Of a stretch of 9,212 bases of DNA, positions 1-5,748 are shown one piece after another. Source of the DNA: Cytophagaceae bacterium (lineage in GTDB: Bacteria > Bacteroidota > Bacteroidia > Cytophagales > Spirosomataceae). Under the pieces are notes generated by a model, which was given only the letters and a program-made list of their open reading frames with translations, was not told the origin of the DNA and searched no databases. Within the stretch, counting starts at the first letter, position 1. Each line of letters begins with the position of its first letter. The position numbers were made by a program, and so were the translations under genes. The DNA is taken from the NCBI GenBank assembly GCA_947461155.1, contig CANHKE010000027.1:1-9212 (forward strand). Direction: 5' to 3'.

Positions 1-1037
1 ACTTGCCATTCCGTCGAGCAAAATTGATTATCAATGCGAACGACATATGGACTACGATTTAACGTAAAGCCAAAACCACGCCCCGCCTCTTCAAACGAAT
101 TTTTTAAGCGTTCGCGTAAGGTGCCATAGGCCCATCCGTAAGGTGTCTCGTTTAAATCACCGACCAAAATGACCGGATATAAGCTTTGCTGGATCAATCG
201 ATTGATCTGCGTCATCTCATCTTTATGTTGGACAAATCCCTTTCGCAACGAAGCGATGATGCCACGACCTTCCCGCTTGGCATCTTCATAATCTTGGTCG
301 CGAATCTTGCCCGTGACCTTTCCCACACGAATGCCCATCGACCACAATTGTAAATTAATGACGCGAAACGTGTCTTTTTCGGCAACGATATCAGCTAACA
401 AATACCCATTGGCCGAATTCCCAAACTGTTTGCCTTCTTGATGTATAATAGGAAACTTAGAAAAAATAGCGAGCCCCATTTTTTCATTTTTATCAAATAA
501 TTCTTCTTTCAACGGAATGAATGCAAAATGCGGATAATTTTCCTTCATCAAATTGATTGTCCGATACGCCTTGCGATCCGCATGCGAATAAAATTCTTGA
601 AAACACTTGATGTCGGAACTGTAGTCCAACATAAATTTTTTCAATGATTTGACTTTTTCTTTATTGGCTTCATAACTATTGGAATACATGCCATAAACAT
701 TGTAGCTCATGACGCGAATGGCAGATTTGGGTGATTTGACGGGCGTATTCCACGAAAAACTTCGTTGGATAAAGCTGTACCCGAGCACTAAAACGAGTAA
801 GGGTAATAATGCGCGTTTGGCCCGACGGAATACCCAATAAACCAAGGATAAAAAACAAAGTATTTGCGCATAAGGGAGCGTCATCATAAGGAAGCCGGCC
901 AACCAATGATCAATGACTAAGGAATAGCTCAAAAGATACGTGAGGAGCGTGTAAAGGCACAAGGGTAAGGTGCCTAGCCAGATGATGGAGGAAATGATTT
1001 TTTTAACGACAGGTTCTTCTTGCTTACGCTTGGCCAT
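1..1037 (-). CDS. Endonuclease/exonuclease/phosphatase (EEP) family protein, membrane-anchored, 3' end cut by the window
   Basis: The 345 visible codons run from the ATG at 1037 to the window edge with no stop. The N-terminus is hydrophobic, with about three predicted membrane helices (residues 12-40, 45-70, 77-92), followed by an EEP-fold domain from about residue 106. EEP signatures seen: SYNVYG with N113, CFQE with E148 (metal-binding Glu), GDLNETPYGWAYG with D294 and N296, and RIDNQF with D336. The final SDH motif lies beyond the edge. The layout, helices plus a hydrolase domain, is common in Bacteroidota; the domain probably faces the periplasm. Substrate is unknown: DNA, phospholipid and phosphoester substrates all occur in the superfamily. 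Oddity: where relatives usually have N-x-H-L this protein has N228-L-Q230-L. The gene diverges from rpmB. Family assignment is firm, function is not. Confidence 0.85.
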   Translation of the reverse strand, partial: MAKRKQEEPVVKKIISSIIWLGTLPLCLYTLLTYLLSYSLVIDHWLAGFLMMTLPYAQILCFLSLVYWVFRRAKRALLPLLVLVLGYSFIQRSFSWNTPVKSPKSAIRVMSYNVYGMYSNSYEANKEKVKSLKKFMLDYSSDIKCFQEFYSHADRKAYRTINLMKENYPHFAFIPLKEELFDKNEKMGLAIFSKFPIIHQEGKQFGNSANGYLLADIVAEKDTFRVINLQLWSMGIRVGKVTGKIRDQDYEDAKREGRGIIASLRKGFVQHKDEMTQINRLIQQSLYPVILVGDLNETPYGWAYGTLRERLKNSFEEAGRGFGFTLNRSPYVVRIDNQFCSTEWQ

Positions 1038-1040
1038 GCT

Positions 1041-1071
1041 CAAAGATACACATTGAAATGCATTTTATAAA
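1041..1071 (-). promoter_or_regulatory. Putative promoter of the EEP gene
   Basis: Reading the minus strand, TTTA (1071-1068) is followed after 19 nt by TATCTTTG (1048-1041). The second is a perfect match to the Bacteroidota -7 element TAnnTTTG; the first has one mismatch to the -33 TTTG. The -7 element ends only 3 nt before the ATG at 1037, so the transcript would start at or next to the start codon. Either the mRNA is nearly leaderless or the real promoter is elsewhere. Confidence 0.4.
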
Positions 1072-1084
1072 TTTTGTAAAGACC

Positions 1085-1116
1085 TTTGGGATTTTTCAAT
1101 TTATTTCCTACTTTTG
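1085..1116 (+). promoter_or_regulatory. Putative rpmB promoter
   Basis: TTTG (1085-1088), 20 nt, then TACTTTTG (1109-1116) matches both elements of the Bacteroidota housekeeping promoter (TTTG / TAnnTTTG) at the usual spacing. Transcription would start near 1122, giving a leader of about 50 nt to the rpmB ATG. The sequence just before the ATG is A/T-rich without a Shine-Dalgarno site, as is normal for the phylum. Confidence 0.7.
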
Positions 1117-1175
1117 CAATCCCTTTTAGGGGAAATAGTTTTTAGCAGCGCATTCAATTTTAAAAATAACATATT

Positions 1176-1415
1176 ATGGCAAAGGTTTGTCAATTAACTG
1201 GAAAGAGAACTCGTGTAGGTAACAACGTATCACACGCGAACAACAAGACAAAACGTAAGTTTTATCCAAACTTGCAGACAAAGAAATTTTTCTTAGAGTC
1301 TGAAGGTGTTTGGGTTCGTATGAAGGTATGTGCGAAAGCAATTCGTACAATCAACAAAAACGGTTTCGAGAAAACATTAATCGCTTCTGCTCGTAAGGGT
1401 ACATTGTCGATCTAA
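1176..1415 (+). CDS. rpmB: 50S ribosomal protein bL28
   Basis: This 79-residue protein is bL28, a structural component of the large ribosomal subunit. The N-terminal signature is clear: VCQLTGKR (4-11), GNNVSHANNKTKR (15-27), then FYPNLQTKKF (29-38) and WVRMKVCAKAIRTI (46-59). Length is normal for the family. There is one Cys (C5) in the N-terminal region and no CxxC pair, so this is not a zinc-ribbon form. It has its own consensus promoter upstream and a strong terminator 25 nt after the stop, so it looks monocistronic. In many Bacteroidota rpmB is followed by rpmG (bL33), a DUF4295 gene and ftsY; none follows here, although rimO, often in that cluster, is still close by. Confidence 0.97.
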   Translation: MAKVCQLTGKRTRVGNNVSHANNKTKRKFYPNLQTKKFFLESEGVWVRMKVCAKAIRTINKNGFEKTLIASARKGTLSI

Positions 1416-1440
1416 TTATATCAATATTTTTATCGAAATT

Positions 1441-1470
1441 AGCCTCCTTGAAATCAAGGAGGCTTTTTTT
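1441..1470 (+). terminator. Rho-independent terminator after rpmB
   Basis: A perfect 10-bp stem (AGCCTCCTTG at 1441-1450 and CAAGGAGGCT at 1455-1464) with an AAAT loop is followed by an uninterrupted T tract (1464-1470). It ends rpmB transcription. It finishes only 8 nt before the ATG of the next gene on the same strand, and I see no promoter between them, so that gene may depend on readthrough. Confidence 0.92.
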
Positions 1471-1478
1471 ATTTACTC

Positions 1479-2552
1479 ATGTTGACAACCGAAGAAATCA
1501 ATCGCTACCAAAAACAGCTAGCCATTCCAGAATGGGATGCTAGTCAGCAATTGCGTTTAAAAAATGCCCATATACTTATTGTAGGGGCTGGAGGTTTAGG
1601 CGTGGCTGCGATTCCGTACCTGGCTGCGGCAGGGGTAGGTCGCTTAACGATCATCGATCACGATCAGGTGGAGTTGAGTAATTTAGGCCGACAAATCATT
1701 TACCGGACAGATCAAGTCGGGCAATCCAAGGCCTTGTTAGCCAAAGCTTTCGCCGAATCACTGAATCCCCATGTATCAGTGGAGGCGATTGTTGAGAAAT
1801 TTTCATTCGCCAATCATACGCGTGTTCAGGATGTTGATTTAGTCATCGATTGTACGGATAATTTTGATACGCGGTACTTGATCAACGACAGTTGTGTGAA
1901 ATTCGGCAAGGCTTTTGTTTATGCCGCGATTCATACCTGGGAAGGTCAATTAGCGGTTTGTAATGCGTTTGGAACAGGGCCAACATACCGGTGTTTGTTC
2001 CCGGATGAGCCTTCGGCGGGTGAAATACCCACGTGCAACGAAGCTGGGGTTCTAGGGTTTTTACCTGGGATGTTGGGCTTAATGCAAGCCAAAGAAGCTA
2101 TTTTTTATTTAGCGGGATTGGATTCCCCCGCGCAAAGTCAGTTACTTCGCTGGGACTCGCGCAGCATGCGCATGCATGCGTTCCGGATGGAACGTTCAGC
2201 TGATGCGGCAGATCGGATTTTCCCAACTAAAAAGGTGGAAGCCATTGAAATTTCGGCTAGGGAAGTTGCCGCCCGTTTGCTATCTGGTGAAATTCAATTT
2301 GTTTTAGATGTTCGGGAGCCGTTTGAATGGGACTTAGCTAGTCTTCCGGGCGCGATACAAATGCCAATGAATTCCTTGCAGCCTGACCTTATTCCTAAAG
2401 AAGCAAAGGGCGCTGTGCTATGTCACCATGGCATGCGTTCGATGTACGTGCTCAAGCACTTGCAAGCGCAAGGCTTTGCGAATCTGCTGAATGTGGCAGG
2501 TGGGATCGATGCCTGGTCACGTGAAGTGGACGCATCTATTCCGCGCTACTAA
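1479..2552 (+). CDS. moeB: MoeB/ThiF-family adenylyltransferase with C-terminal rhodanese domain
   Basis: This is a 357-residue E1-like enzyme. Family members adenylate the C-terminal Gly of a ubiquitin-like sulfur carrier (MoaD, ThiS or similar); the rhodanese domain can then supply sulfur, as in Uba4/MOCS3. Seen: nucleotide loop GAGGLG (36-41), D60, NLGRQ (68-72), K84, DCTDN (124-128), YRCLFP (170-175) and the PTCNEAGVLG segment with C186, the position of the active-site Cys in ThiF. The rhodanese domain covers about 257-357, with DVRE (277-280) and active loop CHHGMR (C315-R320). The zinc tetracysteine of E. coli MoeB is absent: only C172 remains of the first pair (T169 replaces its partner) and the second CxxC is missing. 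The partner pathway (molybdopterin, thiamin or tRNA thiolation) cannot be told, since no carrier gene is nearby. The symbol is by family resemblance. Confidence 0.9.
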   Translation: MLTTEEINRYQKQLAIPEWDASQQLRLKNAHILIVGAGGLGVAAIPYLAAAGVGRLTIIDHDQVELSNLGRQIIYRTDQVGQSKALLAKAFAESLNPHVSVEAIVEKFSFANHTRVQDVDLVIDCTDNFDTRYLINDSCVKFGKAFVYAAIHTWEGQLAVCNAFGTGPTYRCLFPDEPSAGEIPTCNEAGVLGFLPGMLGLMQAKEAIFYLAGLDSPAQSQLLRWDSRSMRMHAFRMERSADAADRIFPTKKVEAIEISAREVAARLLSGEIQFVLDVREPFEWDLASLPGAIQMPMNSLQPDLIPKEAKGAVLCHHGMRSMYVLKHLQAQGFANLLNVAGGIDAWSREVDASIPRY

Positions 2553-3871
2553 GAAACGATATCGCCATATAAGTCGAATTCCTCGGCCTTATTGATTTTC
2601 ACTTGCACAAAATCTCCCTGACGGGCATATTGTTCCGCTGGAATTAAAACCTCATTATCCACTTCTGGTGAATCGTGTTCCGTACGCCCCACAAAGAATC
2701 CGCTTTCCTTACGATCAATCATCACTTTATACGTCTGACCAATTTTCGCTTGATTCAACTCCTCCGAAATGCCTTGTTGGAGCGCCATAATCTCATCCGA
2801 ACGCTCTTGTTTGACCTCCTCAGGAACATTGTCTTCCACAGAATATGCGTGCGTATTTTCCTCATGCGAATAATTAAAGATGCCTAATCGGTCAAAGCGC
2901 ATGCGCTCCACAAAGGAATAGGTCTCGTCAAAATCAGCTTCTGTTTCGCCTGGGTAGCCTGAAATTAGGGTGGTCCGTAAGGCGATACCTGGAACTTTTT
3001 CGCGGATATCCGTGATGAGTTGTTCTGTTTTTTCGCGGGTGATGCCGCGGCGCATGTGTTTCAACATGGCATCAGAACCGCTTTGTAAAGGCATATCTAA
3101 GTACTTGCAAATATTGTCACGCTCAGCCATTGCATCCAAAATTTCCATCGGAAAACCAGCTGGATACGCATATTGCAAGCGAATCCACTCCACACCTGGC
3201 ACGTCTGAAAGACGCTCCAATAATTCTTTTAGTTGGCGGCCTGATTTTCCCTCACCCTTCAAATCCAATCCGTAAAATGTTAAATCTTGAGCAATCAGAA
3301 TCAATTCTTTGGTGCCTTTTTTGGCTAATGAAGTGGCTTCTTTGACTAATTCGTCCATGGGGCGAGACACGTGGCCACCGCGCATGATTGGGATGGCGCA
3401 GAAACTACACGGTCGATCGCAGCCTTCCGCAATCTTCAAATAGGCGTAATGTGCGGGTGTGGTTAATAATCGTTCGCCTACGAGCTCATGTTTGTAGTCT
3501 GCCTTCAACGCCTTCAACAAACGCGGCAATTCATTTGTCCCAAAGAACGAATCGACCATCGGGATTTCTCTTTCTAGATCGTCTTTGTAGCGGTGCGAAA
3601 GGCAACCCGTTACATATAGTTTATCAATCTTGCCGGCTTCTTTGGCATCTGCGTAACGCAAAATGGTGTCGATTGACTCTTGTTTGGCATTGTCGATGAA
3701 TCCACATGTATTCACCACGACGATGTTAGCGGTGTCTTTTTTTGCTTCGTGGGTTACTTCCAAGCCATTGCCTTTTAATTGGGTGAAAAGGACTTCTGAG
3801 TCAACTAGGTTTTTGGAACAACCTAGGGTAACGATGTTAATGGATGGCTTGAGACTAACTTTGGTTTTCAT
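2549..3871 (-). CDS. rimO: Ribosomal protein uS12 methylthiotransferase RimO
   Basis: RimO is a radical-SAM enzyme that adds a methylthio group to a conserved Asp of ribosomal protein uS12. The 440 residues show the full architecture. The N-terminal UPF0004 domain has three Cys for the auxiliary 4Fe-4S cluster: C18 (VTLGCSKNLVDSE), C56 (NTCGF) and C90 (TGCLSHRY). The radical-SAM CxxxCxxC is C151, C155, C158 in EGCDRPCSFCAIP. A C-terminal TRAM domain starts at about residue 375. The SKN after C18 and the LSHRY segment favour RimO over the tRNA enzyme MiaB. The ATG at 3871 gives the expected N-terminus. The stop codon overlaps that of the MoeB-like gene by 4 nt in opposite orientation. I find no consensus promoter upstream on this strand. 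Confidence 0.96.
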   Translation of the reverse strand: MKTKVSLKPSINIVTLGCSKNLVDSEVLFTQLKGNGLEVTHEAKKDTANIVVVNTCGFIDNAKQESIDTILRYADAKEAGKIDKLYVTGCLSHRYKDDLEREIPMVDSFFGTNELPRLLKALKADYKHELVGERLLTTPAHYAYLKIAEGCDRPCSFCAIPIMRGGHVSRPMDELVKEATSLAKKGTKELILIAQDLTFYGLDLKGEGKSGRQLKELLERLSDVPGVEWIRLQYAYPAGFPMEILDAMAERDNICKYLDMPLQSGSDAMLKHMRRGITREKTEQLITDIREKVPGIALRTTLISGYPGETEADFDETYSFVERMRFDRLGIFNYSHEENTHAYSVEDNVPEEVKQERSDEIMALQQGISEELNQAKIGQTYKVMIDRKESGFFVGRTEHDSPEVDNEVLIPAEQYARQGDFVQVKINKAEEFDLYGDIVS

Positions 3872-3956
3872 ACATGTGTTGAATAAGCATGCAATTTACG
3901 AATAAATTTGGAGGGTTTTAGCGGAAATATTGGGTCGCGGGATACAAGTGTTGAAT
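3871..3956. repeat. Pair of 14-nt direct repeats between rimO and the DUF1080 gene
   Basis: TACATGTGTTGAAT at 3871-3884 and TACAAGTGTTGAAT at 3943-3956 match at 13 of 14 positions, with start points 72 nt apart. The first copy touches the rimO start codon and contains the TTG proposed as the -33 element of the DUF1080 promoter. The second lies in the proposed leader. A regulator-binding role is possible but unproven. Confidence 0.5.
3879..3910 (+). promoter_or_regulatory. Putative promoter of the DUF1080 gene
   Basis: TTG (3879-3881), 21 nt, then TAAATTTG (3903-3910), a perfect TAnnTTTG -7 element. The -33 match is partial (GTTG rather than TTTG). The transcript would begin near 3916 and carry a leader of about 80 nt. 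A nearer TAGTATTG at 3965-3972 has no -33 partner at the correct distance. Confidence 0.4.
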
Positions 3957-3996
3957 TCTTTTTTTAGTATTGTAATTCATAAACTTATTTATCCTC

Positions 3997-4704
3997 ATGA
4001 AAAAATTGATATTCATTTGTGCTTGTATGGCATCTGGTTTGATGGCATTTGGGCAGGGAGTAAACACGCTTTCGAAGCAAGAAAAGAAGGCAGGAGTTAA
4101 ATTATTATTTGACGGAAAAACATTTGCTGGATGGCATACCTACGGAAAACCCGGGAAAGTAGGTGCGTCATGGACAATCGAAAACGGCATCATCGGATTC
4201 GATTTAGCCAAAAAAGACGGTGGGGATTTGATTACAGATGCTGAATATGTCAATTATGACTTTTCGGTGGATTGGAAAATCTCACCCAATGGAAATAGTG
4301 GGATCATCTTTAATGTCACAGAAGATCCGGTTAAATACCACAGCACGTACAATACAGGTCCTGAAATGCAGGTTTTAGACGATGCTGGTCATCCAGATGG
4401 TAAAATCAACAAGCATAATTCGGGCGATTTATATGACTTGATCAAGTCATCCGTGAATGTCACTAAGCCAGTTGGCGAATGGAACACCGCACGCATTGTC
4501 AACAATCGTGGTCTGTTGCAATTGTATTTAAATGGATCAAAAGTTGTGGAAACACGTACGGATGATGCGAATTGGAAGGCGATGGTTGCCGGCTCGAAAT
4601 TCAAAACGATGCCAGGTTTTGGTGTGAATATGCAAGGACGTATTGCTTTGCAAGATCACGGAAATCCAGTTTGGTACCGAAACATTAAGCTAAAGGAATT
4701 GTAA
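3997..4704 (+). CDS. Secreted DUF1080 protein (3-keto-disaccharide hydrolase family)
   Basis: This 235-residue protein belongs to the DUF1080 / 3-keto-disaccharide hydrolase family, a concanavalin-like beta-sandwich whose studied members cleave 3-ketoglycosides. A type I signal peptide is evident (MKK, hydrophobic core to about 18, likely cleavage near AFG-Q). Cys 8 and Cys 10 sit too close to the N-terminus for a convincing lipobox. Family landmarks: LFDGKTFAGW (37-46), GGDLITDAEYVNYDFSVDWK (75-94), GNSGIIFNV (99-107), TGPEMQVLDD (120-129), GEWNTARI (160-167) and the C-terminal GRIALQDHGNPVWYRNI (214-230). It converges on the SMP-30 gene with only 22 nt between stops. Its neighbourhood with a GMC dehydrogenase fits action on sugars oxidised by that enzyme. 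That link, and catalytic activity itself, are inferred; some family members may only bind carbohydrate. Confidence 0.88.
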   Translation: MKKLIFICACMASGLMAFGQGVNTLSKQEKKAGVKLLFDGKTFAGWHTYGKPGKVGASWTIENGIIGFDLAKKDGGDLITDAEYVNYDFSVDWKISPNGNSGIIFNVTEDPVKYHSTYNTGPEMQVLDDAGHPDGKINKHNSGDLYDLIKSSVNVTKPVGEWNTARIVNNRGLLQLYLNGSKVVETRTDDANWKAMVAGSKFKTMPGFGVNMQGRIALQDHGNPVWYRNIKLKEL

Positions 4705-4705
4705 A

Positions 4706-4733
4706 AAAATAGGGGGTTTCGGCCCCCTATTTT
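4706..4733. terminator. Bidirectional terminator between the DUF1080 and SMP-30 genes
   Basis: Arms AAAATAGGGGG (4706-4716) and CCCCCTATTTT (4723-4733) pair over 11 bp around a 6-nt loop. T-rich runs follow on both strands (TTTTATTTTG on plus; a run of seven T on minus), so it can stop both converging transcripts. The stop codon of the minus-strand SMP-30 gene (4727-4729) lies inside the right arm. Confidence 0.88.
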
Positions 4734-5716
4734 ATTTTGATACGTAGTAAATTCATGTCGGAGGTGATGAACACATATTTGCCATCTGCTCCGCCAAATG
4801 CCACATTTGAATTGCGATTTCCAGTGGCGATTCTACCTAGTAATTTTCCAGCGGAATTAATCACTAACACGCCGCCGGGACCCGTTGTCCACACATTTCC
4901 TTTGGCGTCCACTTTCATGCCGTCATAGCCGCCGCGAATGCCTTGTTTGGCTAATTCTGCAGCATCAAAAAATACGCGACCTTCACCGAGGTTTCCTTGT
5001 TTATCTACTGGATAGGCCTTGATGTAGGTAGGAGCTTCGGAAGTTCCTACGTACAAGAGACTTTCATCCGGATTGAAAGCGAGTCCGTTTGGTCGGCCTA
5101 AATCCTTAATCTGTAAACTAATTTCCCCTTTCGTGTTGATTCGATATACCCCCTGAAAATCGAGTTCTTTGGCTGGTTCTGGTTTGCCGCGGCCGGGTAA
5201 TCCGTAGGGAGGATCGGTGAAATAATAGTCGCCCGATTTTTTTTGTACGAGGTCATTCGGGCTGTTTAGTTGTTTCCCTTCGAAGGTGTGGGCTAAGGTT
5301 TTCTTTTGATCTGGGTGATGTATTGGCATTTCGGCAATGCGGCGATCTCCATGTTCACAAGAAACCAAGTTTCCTTTCAAGTTAATAATCAAACCATTGG
5401 CTCCTGGCTCCTCTGAATAAACGCCTGTGCCGGTATAGCCAGCAGGTTTCAAGAATACCTCGAGTCCTTTGGCCTCCGACCATTTATGAATCGTATTTTC
5501 GGGCACATCCGTGAAGAGTAAATAGCCTTCTTTTTTGACCCAAACAGGGCCTTCCGACCACGTAAATCCGTTGGCAACAATTTCGATTTTAGCTGTCGTG
5601 TCGAGTAAAGCATCTAATCCCGCATCGTAGCGATGAATTTTGCCGATTGTTGGGTATTGTGCCATGGTGTTAACGCCCAGGCTCATGAGCCCTAACATGA
5701 ATAGTATTTTTTTCAT
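4727..5716 (-). CDS. Secreted SMP-30/gluconolactonase-like protein
   Basis: The 329-residue protein is an SMP-30/gluconolactonase/LRE-type six-bladed beta-propeller, a family of metal-dependent hydrolases that open sugar lactones. The ATG at 5716 is chosen because it gives a clean signal peptide (MKKILFMLGL onward, cleavage near TMA-Q at residue 19-20) and lies after the upstream gene; extending to 5836 would run into the GMC coding region. Family landmarks: SEGPVW with E55 (metal ligand), NSPNDL with N154, TDPPYGL (167-173), RPNGLAF with N210, and YDGMKVD with D265. The metal set E/N/D looks intact. It follows the GMC dehydrogenase by 32 nt, but a terminator fills that gap. Likely role: hydrolysing a lactone made by the dehydrogenase in the periplasm; substrate unproven. 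Confidence 0.88.
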   Translation of the reverse strand: MKKILFMLGLMSLGVNTMAQYPTIGKIHRYDAGLDALLDTTAKIEIVANGFTWSEGPVWVKKEGYLLFTDVPENTIHKWSEAKGLEVFLKPAGYTGTGVYSEEPGANGLIINLKGNLVSCEHGDRRIAEMPIHHPDQKKTLAHTFEGKQLNSPNDLVQKKSGDYYFTDPPYGLPGRGKPEPAKELDFQGVYRINTKGEISLQIKDLGRPNGLAFNPDESLLYVGTSEAPTYIKAYPVDKQGNLGEGRVFFDAAELAKQGIRGGYDGMKVDAKGNVWTTGPGGVLVINSAGKLLGRIATGNRNSNVAFGGADGKYVFITSDMNLLRIKIK

Positions 5717-5721
5717 AAAGC

Positions 5722-5746
5722 AAAAAAAATGGGCCGAAGCCCATTT
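5722..5746 (-). terminator. Rho-independent terminator between the GMC and SMP-30 genes
   Basis: On the minus strand the transcript forms AAATGGGC-TTCG-GCCCATTT, an 8-bp stem closed by a C(UUCG)G tetraloop, known to be extra stable, followed directly by a T run (8 A on the plus strand, 5722-5729). It starts 3 nt after the GMC stop and ends 5 nt before the SMP-30 ATG, so it splits or attenuates the apparent operon. Confidence 0.88.
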
Positions 5747-5748
5747 AA

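Noticed and set aside
2164..2181. 18-nt alternating purine-pyrimidine run (GCATGC repeats) with Z-DNA potential
   Set aside because: It lies inside the MoeB-like gene and is explained by its Met-Arg-Met-His-Ala codons; no sign of a separate function.
3888..3893. GCATGC palindrome upstream of rimO
   Set aside because: Six bases only, expected by chance, with no linked second site.
3997..4056. Lipoprotein signal in the DUF1080 protein because of Cys 8 and Cys 10
   Set aside because: The Cys are too near the N-terminus and not preceded by a lipobox; the AFG-Q type I cleavage site fits better.
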